Below the pieces are notes generated by a model. The model did no database searches and had not been told where the DNA came from. It worked only from the letters and a program-made list of their open reading frames with translations. From the NCBI GenBank assembly GCA_036505615.1, contig DASXTB010000289.1, positions 1 through 20,819 of the forward strand: a DNA stretch of 20,819 nt. The letters are read 5' to 3'. The position numbers and the translations under genes were made by a program. Source of the stretch: DASXTB01 sp036505615. Lineage in GTDB: Bacteria; Acidobacteriota; UBA6911; JACQSX01. This document shows, one piece after another, positions 1-7,125 of the stretch; positions within the stretch are counted from its first letter, which is position 1, and each line of letters starts with the position of its first letter.

Positions 1-1023
1 AATGAACGACGCAAAGTTGGGAAGATAAAGGCTGACATCGACCAGGTTGAATAAAAGCGTCGCCCCTCCAACTCCCAAAGTTGCTCCCACGGCCGACAAC
101 AGGATCGCCTCGGCTACGAACATCCAAGCGATTGCGCCGCGCTGGAAACCAAGCGCCTTTAAAGTTCCGACTTCCTTGGTCCTTTCCCTCACGTTCATCG
201 CCATAGTATTGGCCATCACCAGAAGGATAGAGAAAGTAATTGCCAGCATGATCCCGTAGAGAAACTGTTTGACTCCGCCCATCATGGTTTCAAAGCTCAT
301 GGCGAATTCACGTTCGTTTTCCGTCTTGGTGGGAGCATCGGTATTAAGGAACATCGAATCCACGTCCTTGGAAATTCGAGGAACGTCTTCGGCAGTATTA
401 GCCATAATGCCGATGGTTCCGACCCTGTCTTTATGCCAGGGGGGCGCCATCTCATTGAAGTACTGATAGTGAAACATGAGAGTTTTTTCATCTGTGCCAG
501 GCGGTCCTGAATAGACTCCCCGTATGATCATTTCGGGTTCAATTCGATAAATCACGCTCTTCAGCGTGATCCTCTGGCCCACCTGGAATCCGAACCGCTC
601 TACCAGCTTCCTCCCCACTATTGCCCCCTGACGATCCCGGATGAACGCGTCCCATTGATCGTCGGGCATGCTTATTTCCGAGAGGTAAGGCCGAAGCTTC
701 TTTGCGTCAACGGCGAAATTGGCGAAGAAATTGCGCTGGTCCTTGTAAATTCCACCAAACCAGTCATAAGGGAGCGCGAATTTTACTCCCGGAACAGACT
801 CAATTCGCTGGCTGTAGGCGATCGGCAAACTGTAAACCAGCGAAACGGCATGGCGCGAGATCAGCCTCAGAGGATTGGCATGGCTACTGCCCCGAGTCAG
901 CTCGGTGAAGATCGTCGCCAGCGTCACGATCAAGAAGAGCGAGACTGCCATGCTGGAAGCGGTGAGCAGAGCCCGTCTCTTGTTGCGAAAGATGTTCTTC
1001 AAGATCAATTTGCCATATTTCAT
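1..1023 (-). CDS. ABC transporter permease, FtsX/MacB type (C-terminus cut by window edge)
   Basis: An open frame of 341 codons runs from an ATG at 1023 to the window edge without a stop, so the C-terminus is missing. A GGAGA ribosome binding site lies about 8 bases before the ATG. The N-terminus is basic (MKYGKLILKNIFRNKRRALL) and is followed by a membrane segment at about residues 18-42. A soluble periplasmic-type region of about 200 residues follows, then a second membrane segment at about 254-275, a short basic loop (RERTKEVGTLKALG, about 279-293) and a further hydrophobic stretch. This is the MacB_PCD plus FtsX layout; the RxxEVGxLKALG loop is the usual contact with the ATPase. The substrate cannot be read from sequence; lipoprotein, peptide or drug export are all possible. 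The ATPase partner is not in the window and may lie beyond its left edge, downstream of this gene. Confidence 0.9.
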   Translation of the reverse strand, partial: MKYGKLILKNIFRNKRRALLTASSMAVSLFLIVTLATIFTELTRGSSHANPLRLISRHAVSLVYSLPIAYSQRIESVPGVKFALPYDWFGGIYKDQRNFFANFAVDAKKLRPYLSEISMPDDQWDAFIRDRQGAIVGRKLVERFGFQVGQRITLKSVIYRIEPEMIIRGVYSGPPGTDEKTLMFHYQYFNEMAPPWHKDRVGTIGIMANTAEDVPRISKDVDSMFLNTDAPTKTENEREFAMSFETMMGGVKQFLYGIMLAITFSILLVMANTMAMNVRERTKEVGTLKALGFQRGAIAWMFVAEAILLSAVGATLGVGGATLLFNLVDVSLYLPNFASFI

Positions 1024-1438
1024 AGCAATTTCTCCAGCGGATTCATCTGGGCGCAAGGATCGCGAAAAATATTACGCGAACCTTAGCAAAAATGTTTCTT
1101 CTTCGCGTACCAAATTACAGGAGGAAAAGGAATAGGCAAACAGATTTTTGGCGAATGGGCCGAAATGGAGGGCGAACGGCCAGGAATCCACGCCCGCTCA
1201 ACCTGGATTATTCACAAACATTCGGCAGGAAGACGCAGCACGGCAAAGCCCGCGACCCCAATAAAGCCGCTCACGTTCACGATCACGTCCACGTCCACGT
1301 CCACGCCTACGCAGACCAAAATACACAATCTCTCACGATTCGATTGGCCGTAGTCGTGGACGTGAACGTGAACGGTCTTTTTTTGGTTGCGGCTCTGCCG
1401 CGCTGTCTTTGTGCTGAATATTTCTGAATTGGAAAGTC
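1024..1438. other. Gap of 415 bases without a gene, holding a hexamer-word palindrome
   Basis: No convincing gene is present. The small open frames here are low-complexity and partly encoded by repeats. The main content is the long imperfect palindrome at about 1209-1432, listed separately. The part nearest the permease (1024-1200) shows only the permease ribosome binding site and no clear promoter. Confidence 0.7.
1209..1432. repeat. Long imperfect palindrome with CACGTC hexamer arms
   Basis: The inner arms are 6-bp near-tandem words. CACGTT/CACGAT/CACGTC units run at about 1272-1307, and the reverse-complement GTGGAC/GTGAAC units at about 1352-1374. The outer arms pair CAGCACGGCAAAGCC (about 1236-1252) with GGCTCTGCCGCGCTG (about 1391-1405), with weaker similarity out to about 1209 and 1432. 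It has two nested layers, like the palindrome at 8235-8629, but I found no flanking duplication. It lies between the EF-hand gene stop and the permease start, both on the minus strand. Confidence 0.8.
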
Positions 1439-2074
1439 TCAATGGCGGATGTCTGCCCGCGTGATTTCGGCATCCATGTCGGTATCAAGCAGATCAAACT
1501 CTTCAGCCTTCCCGCCGAATTCACTGCGGGTCACCTTGCCGTCGTGGTTTCGATCATAGGTGCGAAGGGCCTCTTCGATCTTGCGGTTCGTCTCTTCCCA
1601 GTCTCGCCGCTTCCATTCGTCCAAGGACAGATAACCGTCGTGATTGAGGTCCAATCGCTGAAAATCGGATCCATTGTATTCGCTGCGCGAAAGGCGGCCA
1701 TCTAGGTCTCTGTCCGCGATGAAAAACTCCCGGTAGCGGCGCAGGCCCTGGAAACGCCCCCCGCCACCCTTGGCATCCAGCCATTCTTCCTTGTCAATCT
1801 TGCCGTCGCCATTAGTGTCCAAACGCCGAAAGAAATATTTCGGCACCATGGCGCGGAACTCATCAACGTCAATGAAACCGTCCCGGTTTGTATCCAGCAT
1901 GTTAAACGTCTGGATTGCAATGCGCTCCCGCATTTTTTCCCGCTGCGGGGACAACTCGCGGGCTGCAGGTTTCTTCTGAGCCTGAGCGTCAGGCTTGGTT
2001 TCAAGAGGGGCCTGTCCGAAGGCTGACAGGCCGAAACCGAGAAGGACAATCGAGAAAATTATATTCGTTTTCAT
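1439..2074 (-). CDS. Secreted EF-hand calcium-binding protein, six loops
   Basis: The protein has 211 residues with a Sec-type signal (MKTNIIFSIVLLGFGLSAFG, then QA). Six EF-hand-like 12-residue loops follow at about 61-72, 86-97, 121-132, 142-153, 174-185 and 197-208. Five have the D-x-[DN]-x-D-G core. The first four end in Glu at loop position 12 or its neighbour, as in DTNRDGFIDVDE and DTNGDGKIDKEE. The sixth (DTDMDAEITRAD) has Ala for the usual Gly and Asp at position 12, so it may bind calcium weakly. It most likely binds calcium outside the cytoplasm; the partner is unknown. Similar secreted multi-EF-hand proteins are common in Acidobacteria and Planctomycetes. No strong ribosome binding site precedes the ATG. 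Confidence 0.9.
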   Translation of the reverse strand: MKTNIIFSIVLLGFGLSAFGQAPLETKPDAQAQKKPAARELSPQREKMRERIAIQTFNMLDTNRDGFIDVDEFRAMVPKYFFRRLDTNGDGKIDKEEWLDAKGGGGRFQGLRRYREFFIADRDLDGRLSRSEYNGSDFQRLDLNHDGYLSLDEWKRRDWEETNRKIEEALRTYDRNHDGKVTRSEFGGKAEEFDLLDTDMDAEITRADIRH

Positions 2075-2118
2075 AGAATTGATTCTGCCAACTTGCTACA
2101 CAGAGTCGCTAACTACCC

Positions 2119-3309
2119 CTAAATAAATCTCAAAGTCGGAAAATCCTGCCCCAGCACCTGCCGCGGATCGCTCTGCAGCCAGTTTCGCACAATCGTCGCG
2201 TACACTGAGCGGAAGTCAATCTGGAATTTCAGGTCCCCGCTGTCCAGGTTCCCTAAATCCGGGATACCGCCGTAAATTCCCGGGCGCACTTTGCCGCCAG
2301 CTACGAACATTGGGGCTGCAGTGCCATGGTCGGTGCCGCGGCTGCCATTCTCAGCAACGCGGCGCCCGAATTCAGAGAATGTCATCACCAGCGTGTTATC
2401 CCACATCCCCATCTGTTTCATGTCTTGAGCAAAAGCACCCAGGGCCTCACTCATGCCGCGCAGCAAATTTGCATGCTGGTTGTCCTGATTCCGATGCGTG
2501 TCGAAACTTCCAAAAGACAAGTAGTAGATGCGCGTTCCCAAATCCGAGGCGATCATCTGCGCCACCAGTTTCAAGCCTGCGGCTAGTGCTCCCTGAGGAT
2601 AAGTGACACCCGACTGGTAACTCTTCAAGGCTTTCTGCAGGTCCAGTGAACTGTGATAGGCGTTGACTGCAGTCTCCTGAATAAAGTCGAGAGTCGATTG
2701 CGACGTTGCCGAAGCCTCCATCATGCCGGCGTTGCCTTCAACCAGCCGGTACTGAGAAGGATTGTTGATCGACGGGATTGCTGATCCATTGCCGACCAGC
2801 GAGAGCGGCGATTCTTGTCCGATGTTAACTGCCGCCAGCGGATTCTTCAGGCTCTGCAGATAGCGGTCGTAATAGCGGCCGATCCAACCGGTGCGCTCGA
2901 TTTTTTCAGGAGCAGCCGTGTGCCAGATTTCCATGGACCGAAAATGGGACCGGTTTGGATTCGGGTATCCTACGTTTTGGAGGACGGCAAGGTTTCCCGC
3001 CTGGAAGAGATCTTTCATCCCTGACATCGAAGGGTGGAGTCCTAAATCATCGGTAAGCGAAAGGGCGGCCGACCGTTGAATTCCCAGGGTAGGACGCACC
3101 TGATAGTAGCGATCATCGCGGTAGGGGATTACGGTGTTCAGCCCATCATTGCCGCCGGTCATCTGCAATACGACCAGAATGGGAAAGCGCCGCTCTCCCG
3201 CAGGCAGTTTTTGTTCAGCGAGAGCCGTTCGTATCAGGAAATTGGGCAGGAACGATGCTGCGGTTGCCAGAAAAATTCCATTCTTCAGAAAGTCCCTTCG
3301 ATTCGTCAT
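2119..3309 (-). CDS. DUF1501 family protein with Tat-like signal
   Basis: Begins MTNRRDFLKNGIFLATAASF, a twin-arginine-type signal (RRDFLK). An upstream in-frame ATG at 3327 would add six residues but lies in the repeat. An AGGAG eight bases before the ATG at 3309 decides the start. The 396 residues carry DUF1501 signatures: GGNDGLNTVIP at about 52-62, SHFRSMEIWHTA, FDTH, and TFSEFGRRVAENGSRGTDHG near the C-terminus. The last motif resembles the metal-binding region of alkaline phosphatase/sulfatase-type folds, to which DUF1501 is related. The substrate is unknown. It lies downstream of the DUF1800 gene on the same strand. The two are habitually paired in Planctomycetes and Acidobacteria and are presumably exported together. 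Confidence 0.92.
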   Translation of the reverse strand: MTNRRDFLKNGIFLATAASFLPNFLIRTALAEQKLPAGERRFPILVVLQMTGGNDGLNTVIPYRDDRYYQVRPTLGIQRSAALSLTDDLGLHPSMSGMKDLFQAGNLAVLQNVGYPNPNRSHFRSMEIWHTAAPEKIERTGWIGRYYDRYLQSLKNPLAAVNIGQESPLSLVGNGSAIPSINNPSQYRLVEGNAGMMEASATSQSTLDFIQETAVNAYHSSLDLQKALKSYQSGVTYPQGALAAGLKLVAQMIASDLGTRIYYLSFGSFDTHRNQDNQHANLLRGMSEALGAFAQDMKQMGMWDNTLVMTFSEFGRRVAENGSRGTDHGTAAPMFVAGGKVRPGIYGGIPDLGNLDSGDLKFQIDFRSVYATIVRNWLQSDPRQVLGQDFPTLRFI

Positions 3310-3317
3310 TTGTGTTA

Positions 3318-3322
3318 CTCCT
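3318..3322 (-). promoter_or_regulatory. Ribosome binding site deciding the DUF1501 start
   Basis: AGGAG on the minus strand with 8 bases to the ATG at 3309. The alternative ATG at 3327 has no such site and falls inside the intergenic repeat. Confidence 0.7.
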
Positions 3323-3324
3323 GT

Positions 3325-3391
3325 CACAGGTCACCAAGTCCACAGGTCACAAGTCATCTGACCTGTCGACCTGCGACTTGCGACCTGCGAC
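3325..3391. repeat. Heptamer-word palindrome, GGTCACA / GACCTGC words
   Basis: The whole gap between DUF1800 and DUF1501 is made of 7-bp near-tandem words: AGGTCAC/AAGTCCA-like on one side (3328-3356) and GACCTGC/GACTTGC on the other (3359-3391). The two sides are approximate reverse complements meeting at about 3357. The repeat begins at the DUF1800 stop and ends in the ribosome binding region of DUF1501. Confidence 0.8.
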
Positions 3392-4819
3392 CTAATTCAG
3401 CTGATACTGCGGCAGCGACAAGATTTGATATGTCAACTCTCGCCACGCGCCCGGATCAAGATTGGCGTCGATTTTCTCCATGTAAGGCATCAACGAAGCT
3501 CGGTCCTTATCAGCCAACGGGCGCTGCAATATCGCCTGGGCATACAGATCGAGCGCCTGGTCGCGCTCCTTTCCGGAGATGTTGAGTCTCTTGCCCAGCT
3601 CGACCAATTGCCTGGCGCGATTTTGCGTCAGTTGTTGGGTAAAATTCTGCCGGTTCAAGAGCGTTGCCGTGTTGATCCAGGCACGGCCACCGTCCCACCC
3701 CTTCACACTGGGAGGTTCGAATAGACTCTGGCCCATCTGCGCAGCCGCCCGCGCCAGCATCTTGGCGCCGCGCGCGTCCAATTCCAAGTCCAGCGCCTTG
3801 GCAGTGCCTACGACGAACTCCACCGGACTCTTAATCTGAGCTTGCATGGACTTTTCAGAGAAGAACGCGCGCGACCGCAGAATCTTCTCGACTACGGGGC
3901 GGACTTCATAGCGGTTGGCGACCAGAATCGACGCCAGCTCCTTGACCGTGGCCTGATCAGGATTGTCGTAAGCAAAAAGCTGAAACAGTTTCCTGGAAAT
4001 GAACTCCGGGGCGGACGGCTGCTGCATGATGATGCGGATAATATCGCCTCCGTTAAACGGGCCGGTTTGCCCCATGAATGTCTTTTGGTCAAAGTCATGC
4101 TGCTGGGGATTGAAATAGAAGCCCGTGAAATCCATTTGCCAGCCGGTAAAGGCGCGGGCCGCTTCTTTGATGTCCTGCTCTGTGTAATGTCCAATCCCTA
4201 TGGTAAAAAGCTCCATCAGTTCCCGCGCATAGTTCTCATTCGGTTTCCCTTTCAGGTTGTCGCTGTTGTCCAGCCATTGAATCATCGCCGGATCCTTGGA
4301 CACCTCCAGCACCAGGCGCTGGAAATTTCCCAGAGCGAACTTTCGGAACAGCTCATTTTGCTGAATCATCAGCTCGGGCGCGCGCACCTTGCGCATCGAA
4401 GTCGCAAAGTGATTGTGCCAAAACAGCGCCAATTTTTCCTGCAGAGGCGCCGGCGAGTAGTACATGCGGTAGATCCACCAGGCCTTGATGTCCTCGCGCT
4501 CGCCCAAGTCGGCCTTCAAGTCAGCGACCTGTTGTTCAAAGCTAGCCAGAGCCTCCGCGTCAGGAGCCACCAACCGGTCAACTGCCTTCTCCGGTCCGAG
4601 CCTCACGAACTGCTGGACCTGCGCATAATCTCCCCCAAATCCGGCGCGCCGCAGCAGGTGCGCGGCCCGCTCGTAATTCCACGGCTCGCCTGCGGACGGT
4701 TTGTAGGGCTTCAGCGACTCAGCCAGCGCAGACCGGCGCCCCGTTTCGGCAGGCGCCGCCAGGAGCGAGACTGTTAAGAACTGGGAAATCAGCAAGAAAA
4801 ATAAGTAATTTCTTCGCAT
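3392..4819 (-). CDS. DUF1800 family protein, exported
   Basis: The protein has 475 residues. A signal peptide (MRRNYLFFLLISQFLTVSLL, then AAPAETG) precedes a DUF1800 body. Recognisable blocks are HLLRRAGFGG at about 54-63, LFWHNHFATS at 132-141, NENYARELMELFTIG, IKEAARAFTGWQ, and PPSVKGWDGGRAWIN with LLNRQNF in the C-terminal third. The length is typical for the family. The molecular function is unknown; the family is nearly always next to DUF1501, as here. The ATG has no obvious ribosome binding site and the start is divergent from the nuclease gene at 4936. The stop codon is at the edge of the heptamer repeat. Confidence 0.93.
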   Translation of the reverse strand: MRRNYLFFLLISQFLTVSLLAAPAETGRRSALAESLKPYKPSAGEPWNYERAAHLLRRAGFGGDYAQVQQFVRLGPEKAVDRLVAPDAEALASFEQQVADLKADLGEREDIKAWWIYRMYYSPAPLQEKLALFWHNHFATSMRKVRAPELMIQQNELFRKFALGNFQRLVLEVSKDPAMIQWLDNSDNLKGKPNENYARELMELFTIGIGHYTEQDIKEAARAFTGWQMDFTGFYFNPQQHDFDQKTFMGQTGPFNGGDIIRIIMQQPSAPEFISRKLFQLFAYDNPDQATVKELASILVANRYEVRPVVEKILRSRAFFSEKSMQAQIKSPVEFVVGTAKALDLELDARGAKMLARAAAQMGQSLFEPPSVKGWDGGRAWINTATLLNRQNFTQQLTQNRARQLVELGKRLNISGKERDQALDLYAQAILQRPLADKDRASLMPYMEKIDANLDPGAWRELTYQILSLPQYQLN

Positions 4820-4925
4820 TTCAAATTCTTAGATTCTTTGACGAATCAGGGGTTTACATAAGATTTCTTACAACCCGGCCCGGGGAGCCTTCGCAAAAAA
4901 CCCAATTGACCAGTTATGTCTATTG

Positions 4926-4931
4926 AAGGAG
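4926..4931 (+). promoter_or_regulatory. Ribosome binding site of the GxxExxY gene
   Basis: AAGGAG with 4 bases to the ATG at 4936. It supports this open frame as a real gene. Confidence 0.65.
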
Positions 4932-4935
4932 CGTT

Positions 4936-5397
4936 ATGGGAGCACATTTCAAGCACGGTCAGATTACTGAGCTAATCCTGAAAGCGTTCTTTGAAGTTTA
5001 TGGAGCGCTGGGTTATGGGTTCCTGGAGAAGGTGTATGAAAACTCAACTGCCATCGCTGGTCGAAGACTCGGCCTGACCGTTGCACAACAAGCTCCCATC
5101 ACCGTGTATTTCGGGGAAACGGTAGTGGGTGAATACTTTGCAGATTTGCTTGTGAACGACTTGGTGATCGTGGAACTCAAGGCAGTAAAGTCGCTGGCAG
5201 AAGAGCATGAAGCGCAACTTTTGAATTATCTGAAGGCGACACGTTACGAAGTGGGCCTCTTATTGAATTTCGGGCCAAAGCCGCAATGCAAGCGAAAGAT
5301 CTATGACAACAGATTCAAAGGTGACCTTTCGTGGTGCAGGTCTTCTTTTTTGGACACGGATTACAGTCGCAACACGGAAGAGTTCTCGCCACGTTGA
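4936..5397 (+). CDS. GxxExxY family protein, PD-(D/E)XK nuclease-like
   Basis: The protein has 153 residues. The family motif is GFLEKVY at about residues 28-34 (G-x-x-E-x-x-Y). The nuclease-like core follows: FADLLVNDLVIVELKAVKSL at about 69-88, with D and E-x-K in the PD-(D/E)XK arrangement, then HEAQLLNYLKATRYEVGLLLNFG. Homologues usually end soon after the LLNFG strand. Here the last roughly 25 residues, after KRKIYDNRF, are encoded by the first copy of the tandem repeat at 5326-5568, so the tail is probably not functional. The activity is undemonstrated; the fold implies DNA or RNA cleavage. It is a lone plus-strand gene between two minus-strand blocks, in an accessory-looking setting. 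Being embedded in a repeat raises the possibility that it acts on that repeat. Confidence 0.88.
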   Translation: MGAHFKHGQITELILKAFFEVYGALGYGFLEKVYENSTAIAGRRLGLTVAQQAPITVYFGETVVGEYFADLLVNDLVIVELKAVKSLAEEHEAQLLNYLKATRYEVGLLLNFGPKPQCKRKIYDNRFKGDLSWCRSSFLDTDYSRNTEEFSPR

Positions 5398-5568
5398 CCC
5401 CCTAATAGAGTCCGTGTACACCGCGTCATCCGTGTCCCATTTGTGCGATCTTTCCTGGTGTCGGCCATCATTTTTGGGACACGGATTACACTGACAACAC
5501 GGAAAAGTTCTCGCCATATGAACTCGCTGGTGGAGTCCGTGTACACCGCGTCATCCGTGTCCCATTAT
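5326..5568. repeat. Two tandem copies of a palindromic GGACACGGATTACA repeat
   Basis: Two units about 124 bp apart (about 5326-5449 and 5450-5568) share CTTTC.TGGTG, GGACACGGATTACA, ACACGGAA.AGTTCTCGCC and TCCGTGTACACCGCGTCATC in order. Each unit is itself an inverted repeat. In unit 2, GGGACACGGAT at 5476 and ACACGGA at 5497 pair with TCCGTGT at 5535 and ATCCGTGTCCC at 5553, with equal 10-base unmatched segments in each arm. The block starts inside the GxxExxY coding region and ends directly at the lpd stop codon. Confidence 0.9.
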
Positions 5569-6962
5569 TTGTTCAACACGTGAATCGCCTCGCCCAGCGA
5601 GACCTTGGCAGCCTCCATCACCGATTCCGCCAGCGTAGGATGTGCATGAATGGTTAGCGCGATGTCTTCGGCGTAGGCGCCCATCTCAATCGCCAACACC
5701 GCCTCCGCAATCAAATCCGAAGCGTCCGGTCCGACGATATGCACGCCCAGTATCTCCTTGGTCTTTTCATCGGTCACTATTTTGACGAAACCTTCCGGTT
5801 CGTTAACCGAGAGCGCCCGACCACTGGCTGCAAAGGGAAACTTGCCCACCGCGGTTTCGTGACCTTTTTCCTTGGCTTCCTTTTCACTCATCCCCACAGT
5901 GGCCACCTCCGGGTCGGTAAACACCACGGCCGGAATACCCCGGTAATCCAACTGGGCCGATTTTCCCGCAATCACCTCAGCAACGACTTCGGCTTCCTTG
6001 CTGGCTTTGTGAGCCAGCATTGGATTTCCCACCACGTCTCCAATAGCGTAAATATTGCTGACGCTGGTTCGCAGGCTTTTATCCACTGGAATGAAACCTC
6101 GCGAATCTACCTTGACTCCGGCAGCGTCGAGACCCAGGTTTTCGCTGTTTGGTCGGCGGCCGACCGTAACCAACAGATAATCCGCCTCCACTGCCTCACT
6201 TTTATCTCCCATCTGGATGGTGAGCTTGATTCCATCTTTACGTTGGTCCACTTTTGTAGCTTTCGCGTTCACGTAAGCAGTCACCCCTTGTTTCTTCAGC
6301 TTCTGGGCCAGCACGCGGACAATTTCAGGATCAAAACCGGGCAACAATTGATCCATCATTTCTACGACCACGACCTGAGAGCCCAGCTTGGCGTACATAG
6401 TTCCCAGTTCCAGCCCAATGTAACCGCCGCCCAGCACCGCCAAACGTTTAGGAATTTCACTGAGCGCGAGGGCTTCCGTGGACCCCAGGATTCTCCCTCC
6501 AAATTCAAACCCCTTCAGCTCGACAGAACTCGAACCAGTAGCTATGACAAAACTCTTGGCGCGAACCGTGGTGTTGACATCACCGGTAATTTCAACTTCT
6601 TCTCGGTTCTTGAATCGGGCCGTCCCTTGAATTACTTCCACGCCATTCCCTTTGCACAGTTGTGCAACCCCACCGGTCAGTTTGTCCACAATTCCGGTCT
6701 TCCACTGCTGCATCTTCTTCAAGTCCACTTTAACCGGACCGGCGCTGATTCCCATGATCTCGGCAGTGCGAATCTTCTCAACCAGCTTGGAGGCGGAGAT
6801 GAGCGCCTTGGAGGGGATGCAGCCGACGTTCAGACAGACTCCGCCCAGGCGGGTTCGCTCAACCAGGGAGGTTTTCATGCCCAACTGCGCCAGGCGGATC
6901 GCAGCGGCATAGCCGCCAGGTCCTCCGCCGACGACCAACGCATCTACCTGCTTCGTGCTCAT
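5565..6962 (-). CDS. lpdA: Dihydrolipoyl dehydrogenase (E3)
   Basis: The protein has 465 residues, standard length. It reoxidises the dihydrolipoyl group of E2 with FAD and NAD+. The FAD motif GGGPGG is at 12-17. The redox disulfide is in GGVCLNVGCIPSK, Cys43 and Cys48. The NAD motif GGGYIGLELG lies mid-protein. A second FAD contact is in YAIGDV, and the catalytic His-Glu pair is in HAHPTLAE, about His441 and Glu446. A GGAG site stands 7 bases before the ATG. It is the last gene of the dehydrogenase cluster and is separated from the upstream E1 alpha by a heptamer palindrome. It could also serve pyruvate dehydrogenase or the glycine cleavage system. Confidence 0.97.
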   Translation of the reverse strand: MSTKQVDALVVGGGPGGYAAAIRLAQLGMKTSLVERTRLGGVCLNVGCIPSKALISASKLVEKIRTAEIMGISAGPVKVDLKKMQQWKTGIVDKLTGGVAQLCKGNGVEVIQGTARFKNREEVEITGDVNTTVRAKSFVIATGSSSVELKGFEFGGRILGSTEALALSEIPKRLAVLGGGYIGLELGTMYAKLGSQVVVVEMMDQLLPGFDPEIVRVLAQKLKKQGVTAYVNAKATKVDQRKDGIKLTIQMGDKSEAVEADYLLVTVGRRPNSENLGLDAAGVKVDSRGFIPVDKSLRTSVSNIYAIGDVVGNPMLAHKASKEAEVVAEVIAGKSAQLDYRGIPAVVFTDPEVATVGMSEKEAKEKGHETAVGKFPFAASGRALSVNEPEGFVKIVTDEKTKEILGVHIVGPDASDLIAEAVLAIEMGAYAEDIALTIHAHPTLAESVMEAAKVSLGEAIHVLNK

Positions 6963-7125
6963 GAATGATCTCCACTATCAATTGCGGATTGACGATTTCG
7001 GATTGCGGATTGGGAACAGCGCCCCATCATCTCAATCCGCGATTTCGAAATCCGAAATCCCCAATCCGAAACCCGCAATGGAATAATCCGCAATCCGAAA
7101 TCCGCAATCCGCAATGGGTAGTCCG
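6963..7125. repeat. Heptamer-word palindrome, AATCCGC / AATCCGA words
   Basis: 7-bp near-tandem units GCGGATT/TTCGGATT at 6978-7012 pair with AATCCGC/AATCCGA at about 7081-7116. An additional block of the second kind lies at 7031-7080. The whole junction between E1 alpha (stop at 7126) and lpd is filled, leaving only the lpd ribosome binding site. The open frame across this gap encodes only repeat-derived peptide. Confidence 0.88.

Noticed and set aside
1271..1307. Iterons of a replication origin or DnaA boxes
   Set aside because: The hexamer CACGTC does not match a DnaA box, no rep or dnaA gene is near, and the words face each other as a palindrome.
3842..4777. A 311-codon plus-strand frame antisense to DUF1800
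   Set aside because: Shadow of a well-supported gene; no motif and no ribosome binding site.
5739..6968. A long plus-strand open frame of 409 codons antisense to lpd
   Set aside because: It is the complement of a clear dihydrolipoyl dehydrogenase. The peptide is rich in His/Phe/Gln and resembles no family, and there is no ribosome binding site.
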